Below are positions 1-5,873 of a stretch of 21,687 nucleotides of DNA, piece after piece. Numbering within the stretch: position 1 is the first letter of the stretch; each line of letters begins with the position of its first letter. The position numbers were made by a program, and so were the translations under genes. Source of the DNA: QQUD01 sp039029915 (GTDB taxonomy: Bacteria; Chloroflexota; Anaerolineae; Promineifilales; Promineifilaceae); contig JBCCFD010000085.1 of NCBI GenBank assembly GCA_039029915.1, forward strand, positions 1-21,687, in the 5' to 3' direction. A model generated the notes under the pieces. That model saw only the letters and a program-made list of their open reading frames with translations, did no database searches and was not told where the DNA came from.

Positions 1-2058
1 AGACACGTGAAGCCCGCCGCACAGCTCAAAACTATACGGCCCATCACCAATTTTGACGGTACGAACAATGTCACCATATTTTTCACCAAACAGCGCCATT
101 GCACCATTGTCAATCGCTTCTTTTTGACCCATGTACGCAATGCTAATGGGGTAATTGGCGATAATCGCTTTGTTGATATCCGCCTCGATTTTTGCCAACT
201 CATTAGCACTAACAGCCTGATCGTGGGTGAAATCAAAGCGCAAACGGTCAGGAGCCACCAGCGATCCAGCTTGCGTAACGTGCTTACCGAGATGATCCCT
301 TAGCTCTTGGTGCAAAATATGGGTGGCGGTGTGGTTGCGACGAATATCGCTACGACGCACGTCATCAACCACAAGCGAAACGGCTTTACCTTTGGTAAAG
401 TTACCTTTTTTCACTTCACCAATGTGAATGACCAAGCCGGGAACAGGCTGTTGGGTATCAATGACTTGGAACACGGCCGTTTCGTCAACAGACACAATTT
501 TTCCTGTATCGCTGACCTCACCACCAGACACCACATAAAACGGCGTTCCAGCTGTGACAAGCTCTGCAGTTTGACCAGCCTCAACGGAGTCGGTAATCTC
601 ACCATCGCGAATCAAGCCGACCAGTTCAGATTCCAGCTCAAATCCAGCATAGGGATCGTATTCCACCCCGTCGTTAAGAATGTTTTCTTCTTGAAGGGCT
701 TGGAATAAACGGCCGTGGACAGATACGTCCGTTTCATACGCCTTGAAAGCCCCTTTACCGCTTGCCTCAGCATGTGCTTCCCGAGCGGCCGTATAGCCTG
801 CTTCATCTACAGTGAATCCATCATCCTGCACGACATCACGGGTAATCTCTAACGGCAACCCAAACGTGGCGTACAAATCAAACGCTGTTTCCCCTGGAAT
901 CTCGCTTTTGCCGTCAGCTTTTAGATCAGCAACAACTTCTTCAAGATGAACGAGTGCGCTGTCTAACGTTTGCGTAAACCGTTTCTCTTCTTGCAGGAGC
1001 GTGCGCACGATATTATCTTCTTGAGCCTTCAACTCGGGATAGGCGTCTCCCATGAGCTCAATATAGGCCTTAGCCACATCCCCCATGAACGGTTGGGAGA
1101 ATCCAATTTTTCGGCCAAAACGTGCCGCCCGTCGGATAATCATGCGTAAGACATACCCAGCTCCAGAGCTACCGGGGCGCAACCCATCGCCAATCAAAAA
1201 TGTTGCGGCGCGGCCGTGGTCAGCAATAACTCGATAACCCACATACTTCTCTTCGCGCTCTTCATCAGAATCATGCAGCAATTCCTGAACCCGATCCATC
1301 GCTTCCATAAATAGATCCGTTTCGTAATTGCTGTCGGCGCGAGCCACTGCCCGAACAATTCGTTCTAAGCCCATCCCTGTGTCAACCGACGGGCGGGGTA
1401 AGGGGGTTAATGAACCATCTTCCTCACGGTTGAACTGCATAAAAACAAGATTCCAAATCTCCAAAAACAGCTCATCATCATCGGCATTAAGCTGGCTCGA
1501 ATCAGCTTCCGCTAAATCCCCCATGTAGTAGAACAGTTCTGAGTTAGGACCACAGGGACCCACAGCGCCCATTTCCCAAAAGTTATCACTTTTACCAAAG
1601 CGTAAAATCTTTTCTGGCGGCAGGTATGTTTCCCACAGCTTCGCTGCATCATCATCATCCGTATAAACGGTGGCCCATAGGCGCTCAGGCTCCAATTTCA
1701 TCACATCTGTGATGAATTCCCAAGCAAAATCAATAGCGTCTTTTTTGAAGTAGTCGCCAAAAGAAAAGTTACCAAGCATTTCAAAAAAGGTGTGGTGCCG
1801 TGGCGAAGGCCCGACATTTTCAAGGTCGTTATGCTTGCCCTGCACCCGCATCACTTTTTGAGAGGTTGCGGCCCGAGTATATGAGCGTTTTTCTTTGCCC
1901 AAGAATAGTTCTGTAAATTGGTTCATCCCTGCGTTTGTAAAAAGCAGGGTCGGGTTGTCGTAGTTTGGCAAAGGGGAGCTAGCGACAACTTCGTGCCCTT
2001 TGCTTTTAAAATAATCAAGAAAAGCTTGTCGTATTTCGTTACTTGTTTCTGGTCTCAT
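1..2058 (-). CDS. alaS: Alanine--tRNA ligase, partial (C-terminus beyond the window)
   Basis: Charges tRNA-Ala with alanine in the cytosol. Translating the minus strand from the ATG at 2058-2056 gives 686 open codons to the window edge. Family members are usually about 870-900 residues, so roughly the last 190 residues (end of the editing region, DHHA1/C-Ala domain) are outside. The N-terminus (MRPETSNEIRQAFLDYF) and the following FTNAGMNQF and PRHHTFFEMLGNFSFGDYFK stretches are typical class II AlaRS. The editing-site zinc ligands are visible as HTATH at residues 576-580 and Cys680 in ELCGGLHV, where the more usual residue after GG is Thr. A GGAG ribosome-binding site lies five bases before the ATG (TTGGAGAACATG). 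The gene lies behind a leader with its own promoter and an intrinsic terminator, so attenuation is possible. Several open frames on the opposite strand are shadows of it. Confidence 0.97.
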   Translation of the reverse strand, partial: MRPETSNEIRQAFLDYFKSKGHEVVASSPLPNYDNPTLLFTNAGMNQFTELFLGKEKRSYTRAATSQKVMRVQGKHNDLENVGPSPRHHTFFEMLGNFSFGDYFKKDAIDFAWEFITDVMKLEPERLWATVYTDDDDAAKLWETYLPPEKILRFGKSDNFWEMGAVGPCGPNSELFYYMGDLAEADSSQLNADDDELFLEIWNLVFMQFNREEDGSLTPLPRPSVDTGMGLERIVRAVARADSNYETDLFMEAMDRVQELLHDSDEEREEKYVGYRVIADHGRAATFLIGDGLRPGSSGAGYVLRMIIRRAARFGRKIGFSQPFMGDVAKAYIELMGDAYPELKAQEDNIVRTLLQEEKRFTQTLDSALVHLEEVVADLKADGKSEIPGETAFDLYATFGLPLEITRDVVQDDGFTVDEAGYTAAREAHAEASGKGAFKAYETDVSVHGRLFQALQEENILNDGVEYDPYAGFELESELVGLIRDGEITDSVEAGQTAELVTAGTPFYVVSGGEVSDTGKIVSVDETAVFQVIDTQQPVPGLVIHIGEVKKGNFTKGKAVSLVVDDVRRSDIRRNHTATHILHQELRDHLGKHVTQAGSLVAPDRLRFDFTHDQAVSANELAKIEADINKAIIANYPISIAYMGQKEAIDNGAMALFGEKYGDIVRTVKIGDGPYSFELCGGLHVS

Positions 2059-2075
2059 GTTCTCCAATCCTGAGT

Positions 2076-2093
2076 CAGTTTTCAGTTTTCAGT
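2076..2093. repeat. Short tandem heptamer CAGTTTT in the alaS leader
   Basis: Two full copies and one partial copy of CAGTTTT (2076-2082, 2083-2089, 2090-2093) lie 18-35 bp upstream of the alaS start. They read as AAAACTG repeats in the alaS mRNA. The function is unknown and replication slippage is a sufficient explanation. Confidence 0.7.
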
Positions 2094-2156
2094 CTTTAGT
2101 GTTAAGTTCACCAATCTCTGAGCACCAATTCCCGAACATTAAAATTTTACCGTAGC

Positions 2157-2193
2157 AAAAAAAAACCGCCAGATGAGAATTCCCATCTGGCGG
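2157..2193 (-). terminator. Rho-independent terminator or attenuator ahead of alaS
   Basis: On the minus strand a perfect 10-bp stem (CCGCCAGATG at 2193-2184 with CATCTGGCGG at 2175-2166) encloses an 8-base loop. It is followed directly by nine T residues (2165-2157). This is a textbook intrinsic terminator. It lies about 100 bp upstream of alaS and about 110 bp downstream of a good minus-strand promoter. It therefore ends either a short RNA of about 150 nt or an attenuated alaS leader. Confidence 0.9.
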
Positions 2194-2221
2194 TGTAATT
2201 ATCGTCGCGTCAATGTGTGAC

Positions 2222-2302
2222 TTATGTCGCAAATTGAACCAGACGGCCCGCCTGGCTCTTCGCCGCTCGTGAATATCGAAAGTTGCTTATTAAATCACGC
2301 AT
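2222..2302 (-). CDS. Possible 26-codon leader peptide of alaS
   Basis: An ATG at 2302-2300 opens 26 codons ending in TAA at 2224-2222. The peptide begins MRDLISNFRYSRAAK and has four alanines, all encoded by GCG. It starts only three or four bases after the expected transcription start, so it would be read almost leaderless, and no Shine-Dalgarno is visible. The stop codon lies about 29 bases before the terminator stem. This arrangement (promoter, short ORF, terminator, synthetase gene) fits translational attenuation, but four alanines in 26 is only mildly enriched. The ORF may be chance within a structured RNA. Confidence 0.3.
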   Translation of the reverse strand: MRDLISNFRYSRAAKSQAGRLVQFAT

Positions 2303-2311
2303 CATGATATC

Positions 2312-2340
2312 ATCGTAACAAACAGTCACGAACGTGTCAA
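2312..2340 (-). promoter_or_regulatory. Sigma-70-type promoter for the alaS leader
   Basis: On the minus strand a perfect -35 box TTGACA (2340-2335) is followed after exactly 17 bp by TACGAT (2317-2312) as -10 box. Transcription should begin near 2306-2305. The -35 box overlaps the stop codon of the upstream minus-strand gene, so alaS need not depend on read-through from it. Confidence 0.7.
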
Positions 2341-2870
2341 CTGGGGTCGATATAGCCTAGGTCTGCTAACGCTTGTCGAATCGGCATTGAGTCTCTCACA
2401 ACAAAAGCACCCACGCGCCATACTCCACTTTGACCAAAAAACACGTAGTTTCTATCGGCATGCGTGCCTTCGATAGGCATTAGCAGTTGTGTCACACCAT
2501 TCATGCGAACAGAGGTATTAAACTGAATATCATTTGCATAATAAGATTCAATAACGGTTTCTTCCTCGTTATAGCGACGCAGTGTTTCGTCTGATAAGCC
2601 GATGCTAATTAGGTCGGTATTGCTAAAGGCTGAATAAGTTTCATTTAGAGCATCGGAAAGCATTTCATATTCAGGATCACCGCGTTGGATTGTTACGGCC
2701 GTTCCTTCATGGCGAATAATAATACGGCTTGGCTCATATTCAGGCTGAATAGGCAAGAACCAAAGCATATTTCCGGTATTGAATGAATTAATCAACCAGA
2801 AAATAAACAGGACCGCACCAGCCAGAATAAGCAGAGGTTGATATACTTTTATTTGTGAGGGTTGTTCCAT
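2337..2870 (-). CDS. Membrane-anchored protein of unknown function (177 aa)
   Basis: I do not recognise a family. The protein has a short charged N-terminus and one strongly hydrophobic helix at about residues 10-28 (QPLLILAGAVLFIFWLI). A soluble domain of about 145 residues, rich in acidic and polar residues, follows. The single N-terminal helix without a signal-peptidase site suggests an anchored protein with the domain outside the membrane. Mixed strands such as IIIRHEGTAVTI and VWRVGAFVVRDSM suggest an alpha/beta fold. An AAGGA ribosome-binding site lies seven bases before the ATG. It is divergent from the amylase gene and upstream of alaS on the same strand, separated from alaS by that gene's own promoter and terminator. 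A copy of a dispersed 66-bp repeat lies in its 5' region. Confidence 0.8.
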   Translation of the reverse strand: MEQPSQIKVYQPLLILAGAVLFIFWLINSFNTGNMLWFLPIQPEYEPSRIIIRHEGTAVTIQRGDPEYEMLSDALNETYSAFSNTDLISIGLSDETLRRYNEEETVIESYYANDIQFNTSVRMNGVTQLLMPIEGTHADRNYVFFGQSGVWRVGAFVVRDSMPIRQALADLGYIDPS

Positions 2871-2883
2871 AAAAAATCCTTAT

Positions 2884-2949
2884 AAGTGAAGAACAAATAG
2901 TTCTTTGGAATAAAACGGCTCGGTACCAGTTTTCGCTCGCCTAAAATAA
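2884..2949. repeat. Dispersed intergenic hairpin repeat, copy A (degraded)
   Basis: These 66 bp match 15440-15506 at 51 of 63 aligned positions (about 81 % by hand). The inner small hairpin AGAAC-N5-GTTCT is conserved in both copies, while the outer inverted repeat, perfect in copy B, matches at only 7 of 12 positions here. It lies 14 bp upstream of the 2337-2870 gene, in its 5' untranslated region. Confidence 0.75.
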
Positions 2950-3043
2950 TTTTTATTGCCCAATTTTATAGTCAAGATTTTTGTTAAAAAATACTTAAAT
3001 CAAGATTTGCTCTTATGAATTACCTAATGCTGTCAATTATTTC

Positions 3044-3072
3044 TTGAGAAAATAGGACTCTTTACCTAAAAT
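3044..3072 (+). promoter_or_regulatory. Sigma-70-type promoter for the amylase gene
   Basis: TTGAGA (3044-3049) and TAAAAT (3067-3072) are separated by 17 bp, each five of six to consensus. A start near 3080 gives a leader of about 48 nt, with an AGGAGAG Shine-Dalgarno before the ATG at 3128. This argues against starting translation at the upstream TTG at 3083. Confidence 0.6.
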
Positions 3073-3127
3073 CATTAAGGATTTGATTAAGAAAAAAGAG
3101 CTATACTGTCATACAGGAGAGTTGTCA

Positions 3128-4582
3128 ATGAACATCACTACACCCGAATGGGTGAGAGATGCCATATTTTACCAAATATTTCCAGATCGCTTCGCTCAAA
3201 GTACCCGCTTCGGTAAGAATGGATATCCGCCAAAACCACATAACCTCCAACCTTGGGGTGAAACACCAACAGTTCACGGCTTTCAAGGGGGCGATCTTTT
3301 AGGCGTCATTGAAAAGCTAGATTACTTACAAGATTTAGGTGTTAATGCTCTTTACCTAAATCCGATTTTTTCATCCGCTTCCAATCACCGTTATCACACA
3401 TTTGATTACTATACGGTGGATCCGATTTTAGGTGGCAACAAGGCCTTTGATGAGTTTCTAAATGCCGCTCATCAAAGAGGCTTCAAAGTTGTACTAGATG
3501 GCGTTTTTAATCACGCAAGTCGGGGGTTTTTTCAATTTAACCACCTGATGGAGTGTGGCGCAGAGTCCCCTTATACCGATTGGTTTCATGTGCACGACTG
3601 GCCTATTAACGCCTTCAACGAAGACGAAAAGCCGAATTACTATGCGTGGTGGGGTATGCATTCTCTTCCCAAATTCAACACAAGCACACCGGCTGTCAGA
3701 GAGTTCTTATGGGAAATCGCTACCTACTGGCTCGAAAAAGGCATTGATGGCTGGCGCCTAGATGTTCCCAACGAAATTGATGATGATGCATTCTGGCAAG
3801 AGTTTCGAAAACGATGCAAAGTGATTAATCCAGATATGTACATCACCGGAGAGCTTTGGGGGGAGGCACATCGCTGGCTTCAGGGTGATCAGTTTGATGG
3901 ACAAATGAATTACATGTTTACTCGTGCCGCGTTAGGCTACTTTTCTGGCGATAATATGGACCAAAGTGATACCCATCGGTGTGGATATGGTCATATGCGC
4001 TCCCTCAATGGGCATGAGTTCGCCGAAGAAGTTGATCGTATTTTTACGCGACTTTATCATCCAGATATCGTACTCTCTAATATGAACATGCTGGGCAGTC
4101 ACGATACGCCTCGAACAGCAACGATTGCCCGAAACGATTTAATCGCGCTCAAACAAATGTTTCTTTTTCAAATGACGTCTCCCGGTATCCCAAATATTTA
4201 TTATGGAGATGAAATTGGCCTGCTTGGGGCACACGATCCATACTGCCGCGGTGCCTTTCCTTGGGATGATTCGAAGTGGAATCATGAGTTACGCCAGTTT
4301 ATTAAAAAACTAATAAGCCTCCGCAAGAAACACGCTGTTTTGCGACGCGGGGCGTTCAAAATTATTCACGCAACGTATCGCTCTGTGTTTTACAAGCGCG
4401 TTTTGGGTGAAAAAACGGCCGTTATTGCATTTAACAGCAGCCAAGAAGCCGAACAGTTTGATGGGTTTTCAGATTTACCTGATGCCCTTATCAATCAGCT
4501 AGATTCCAGTGAACCACCACTCAAAGCCAATCAGCCATTAACAATATTGCCCAAAAGCTGGCAGTTATGGATAAATGAGTAG
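3128..4582 (+). CDS. Alpha-amylase family glycoside hydrolase (GH13, neopullulanase/cyclomaltodextrinase-like)
   Basis: Hydrolyses alpha-glucosidic bonds in starch-, pullulan- or maltodextrin-type substrates. The 484-residue product carries all four GH13 signature regions: DGVFNH (124-129), GWRLDVPNE with nucleophile Asp212, GELW with acid/base Glu242, and GSHDTPR with Asp326. The opening WVRDAIFYQIFPDRFA and the HRYHTFDYY segment are typical of the neopullulanase/maltogenic-amylase branch, but the N-terminal CBM34-like domain of that branch is absent. There is no signal peptide, so the enzyme should be cytosolic, acting on imported maltodextrins or internal glycogen. A short C-terminal beta domain is present. 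The start at 3128 is chosen for its AGGAGAG site seven bases upstream. The exact substrate cannot be told from sequence. Confidence 0.93.
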   Translation: MNITTPEWVRDAIFYQIFPDRFAQSTRFGKNGYPPKPHNLQPWGETPTVHGFQGGDLLGVIEKLDYLQDLGVNALYLNPIFSSASNHRYHTFDYYTVDPILGGNKAFDEFLNAAHQRGFKVVLDGVFNHASRGFFQFNHLMECGAESPYTDWFHVHDWPINAFNEDEKPNYYAWWGMHSLPKFNTSTPAVREFLWEIATYWLEKGIDGWRLDVPNEIDDDAFWQEFRKRCKVINPDMYITGELWGEAHRWLQGDQFDGQMNYMFTRAALGYFSGDNMDQSDTHRCGYGHMRSLNGHEFAEEVDRIFTRLYHPDIVLSNMNMLGSHDTPRTATIARNDLIALKQMFLFQMTSPGIPNIYYGDEIGLLGAHDPYCRGAFPWDDSKWNHELRQFIKKLISLRKKHAVLRRGAFKIIHATYRSVFYKRVLGEKTAVIAFNSSQEAEQFDGFSDLPDALINQLDSSEPPLKANQPLTILPKSWQLWINE

Positions 4583-4600
4583 AAATTCCTACTTTTGTTC
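4578..4600 (+). terminator. Weak possible terminator after the amylase gene
   Basis: AGTAG (4578-4582, including the stop codon) pairs with CTACT (4589-4593) around a six-base loop and is followed by a T-rich run (TTTTGTTCG). The stem is only five base pairs, so termination would be inefficient. Confidence 0.25.
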
Positions 4601-4735
4601 GTTTGCTTTTTTCGCAACGTTTACGGTGTTCCACTCTAATTCAAGCTATGATAAGCAAACTTCACAGAGAGTGTAAGCTAAAAAAGGAAGCTGTATCCAA
4701 AAAAATCAGGATGTTTCCGACCGATAAGTAGTCAT

Positions 4736-4762
4736 CGAAATGAAATACAAACTTTCATTTCG
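4736..4762. repeat. Perfect inverted repeat just before a receiver gene
   Basis: CGAAATGAAA (4736-4745) is exactly complementary to TTTCATTTCG (4753-4762) across a seven-base loop. The repeat ends 15 bp before the ATG at 4778, where the ribosome-binding site would lie, and no Shine-Dalgarno is visible there. It could be an operator or an mRNA hairpin affecting translation. There is no T-run, so it is not a classical terminator. Confidence 0.6.
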
Positions 4763-4777
4763 TTCAAACATAAAATC

Positions 4778-5176
4778 ATGACCAAGAATCATCCAACTAT
4801 CTTATACATCGAAGACAATCACGATAATCGTAAATTAGTTAATCGGGTTCTAAGTGCGGCTGGCTTTGATGTCATTGGGGTTTGTGATGGATTTGCAGGC
4901 CTTGACTACGTTCAAACACAAATCCCAGACCTCATATTAATTGATTTGCAGCTCCCTCAGCTTGATGGATATGCCGTAACCACTAAATTAAGAGAATTCC
5001 ATCAACTTAAAGAAACACCCATTGTAGCTTTAACAGCTAACGTACTTAAAGAAGATCGTGAAAGAAGCTTTAAGGCTGGTTGTAATGGATTTATTAATAA
5101 ACCCATCAACGTCGATTTATTACCACAACAAGTCGAGTCTTATTTATCGGGAGATTTTCATTCACATAACGAGTAA
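4778..5176 (+). CDS. Stand-alone response-regulator receiver protein (REC 1)
   Basis: A 132-residue single-domain receiver that accepts phosphate from a histidine kinase and signals by protein contact, as CheY or DivK do. The acidic pocket is present (YIEDNHDN), the phospho-acceptor is Asp56 in LIDLQLPQLDG, the switch Thr is in ALTANV and the conserved Lys is in INKPI. No output domain follows. Its sequence resembles the receiver part of the hybrid kinase at 15564 (TILYIEDN versus TILYIEDD; IVALTAN and KPI in both), suggesting a common origin or a shared kinase. The next receiver gene starts 13-31 bp downstream in the same direction. A perfect inverted repeat precedes the start. Confidence 0.93.
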   Translation: MTKNHPTILYIEDNHDNRKLVNRVLSAAGFDVIGVCDGFAGLDYVQTQIPDLILIDLQLPQLDGYAVTTKLREFHQLKETPIVALTANVLKEDRERSFKAGCNGFINKPINVDLLPQQVESYLSGDFHSHNE

Positions 5177-5207
5177 AAGTCTTGGGACAATGAGTAGAGA
5201 ATTAATC

Positions 5208-5642
5208 ATGGAAAACGAGCGTACAAAAACCACAGTCGATCCCAAAAATGCCCATATCTTGGTCGTTGAAGATAATGTGTCTAACTTTGTTTTAATTGCA
5301 CGGCTTTTGGCATTTATGGGTGTGCAGAAATGTGAATGGAAAACGACTGGCTGGGGTGTCGTTGATTTTGCCAACACCATGCAACAGGTCGATCTTATTT
5401 TGATGGACCTCCGCTTGCCCCACGAAGACGGGTATGATGCCTTACGCCAAATCCGCGAAGATGAACGCCTGAGTGCCACTCGCGTTGTTGTCGTCACGGC
5501 TCATGGTAGTCAAGAAGAGTTAAACAAAGCCAAAGCGGCTGGATTTGATGGCTTTTTATCAAAACCACTTGATGCCGATCTTTTCCCTGAACAAATTCGT
5601 CGAATCCTGGAAGGCGAAGAGGTATGGGATTTGGGCATCTAG
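5208..5642 (+). CDS. Stand-alone response-regulator receiver protein (REC 2)
   Basis: A single receiver domain of about 144 residues with a short charged N-terminal extension. The acidic pair (VVEDN), phospho-acceptor Asp67 in LMDLRLPHEDG, switch Thr in VVTAHG and Lys in LSKPLD are all present. There is no effector domain, and the C-terminus ends with a short acidic tail (EGEEVWDLGI). The frame stays open far upstream, but that part overlaps REC 1 in another frame and is not receiver-like. An ATG at 5190 (six residues longer) is the alternative start. I prefer 5208 because AGAGA lies about nine bases before it, though neither site is strong. It probably forms one unit with REC 1 (gap 31 bp, or 13 bp from 5190) and may relay phosphate among the kinases downstream. 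Confidence 0.9.
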   Translation: MENERTKTTVDPKNAHILVVEDNVSNFVLIARLLAFMGVQKCEWKTTGWGVVDFANTMQQVDLILMDLRLPHEDGYDALRQIREDERLSATRVVVVTAHGSQEELNKAKAAGFDGFLSKPLDADLFPEQIRRILEGEEVWDLGI

Positions 5643-5734
5643 TGTGCTGTCCAGCAGCAAATGATGGGAGTTAAAATAAGCAGAAAATGAGGTTTCTTCA
5701 ACTTTCTTCACAATGCTTCCCCATCAAATTAGGG

Positions 5735-5798
5735 TTGACAAAACATTAAGTACAGTCAAATACATCTTGATAGATATGAAACGCTTTGACCTGTACTT
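5735..5798 (+). promoter_or_regulatory. Possible promoter with an overlapping inverted repeat ahead of the sensor operon
   Basis: A consensus -35 box TTGACA (5735-5740) is followed after 17 bp by a poor -10 (AAATAC). Over this -10 begins an imperfect inverted repeat: AAGTACAGTCAAA (5748-5760) against TTTGACCTGTACTT (5785-5798), complementary except for one bulged base, with a 24-base spacer. This is the right place for an operator or a 5' mRNA hairpin controlling the four-gene operon that starts at 5874. The promoter call is weak; the repeat is plainly there. Confidence 0.4.
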
Positions 5799-5873
5799 CA
5801 AAGTAAGCAAAAACAGAGCGACCAACTTTTACTCATCGAATCTTTTTTGTTTGCACTTAGCAGTATTTTCCCT

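Larger units (their letters stand above)
2157..2306 (-). ncRNA. Candidate structured leader RNA of alaS or independent small RNA
   Basis: This is the transcript predicted between the promoter at 2340-2312 and the terminator at 2193-2157, about 150 nt. Besides the terminator hairpin it can form CGTGA/TCACG near its 5' end and a CCAGGC-GGGCC-GTCTGG hairpin. The GTCTGG arm is also complementary (with G-U pairs) to the CCAGAT part of the terminator stem, so alternative pairings are possible. The T-box signature (AGGGTGGNACCGCG) is absent, and I do not recognise the RNA as any known family. Confidence 0.4.

Noticed and set aside
7..708. Open frames on the plus strand opposite alaS
   Set aside because: They lie in the antisense of a clear alaS reading frame, show no domain pattern and have no ribosome-binding sites.
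2059..2336. T-box riboswitch before alaS
   Set aside because: The leader has a terminator and precedes a synthetase gene, but the conserved AGGGTGGNACCGCG T-box sequence and its antiterminator are not present.
3083..3127. TTG start for the amylase gene
   Set aside because: The extra 15 residues do not fit the family, while the ATG at 3128 has a strong Shine-Dalgarno and the protein then begins as family members do.
5058..5207. Upstream extension of REC 2
   Set aside because: The extra 44-50 residues overlap REC 1 in a different frame and do not resemble any receiver extension.
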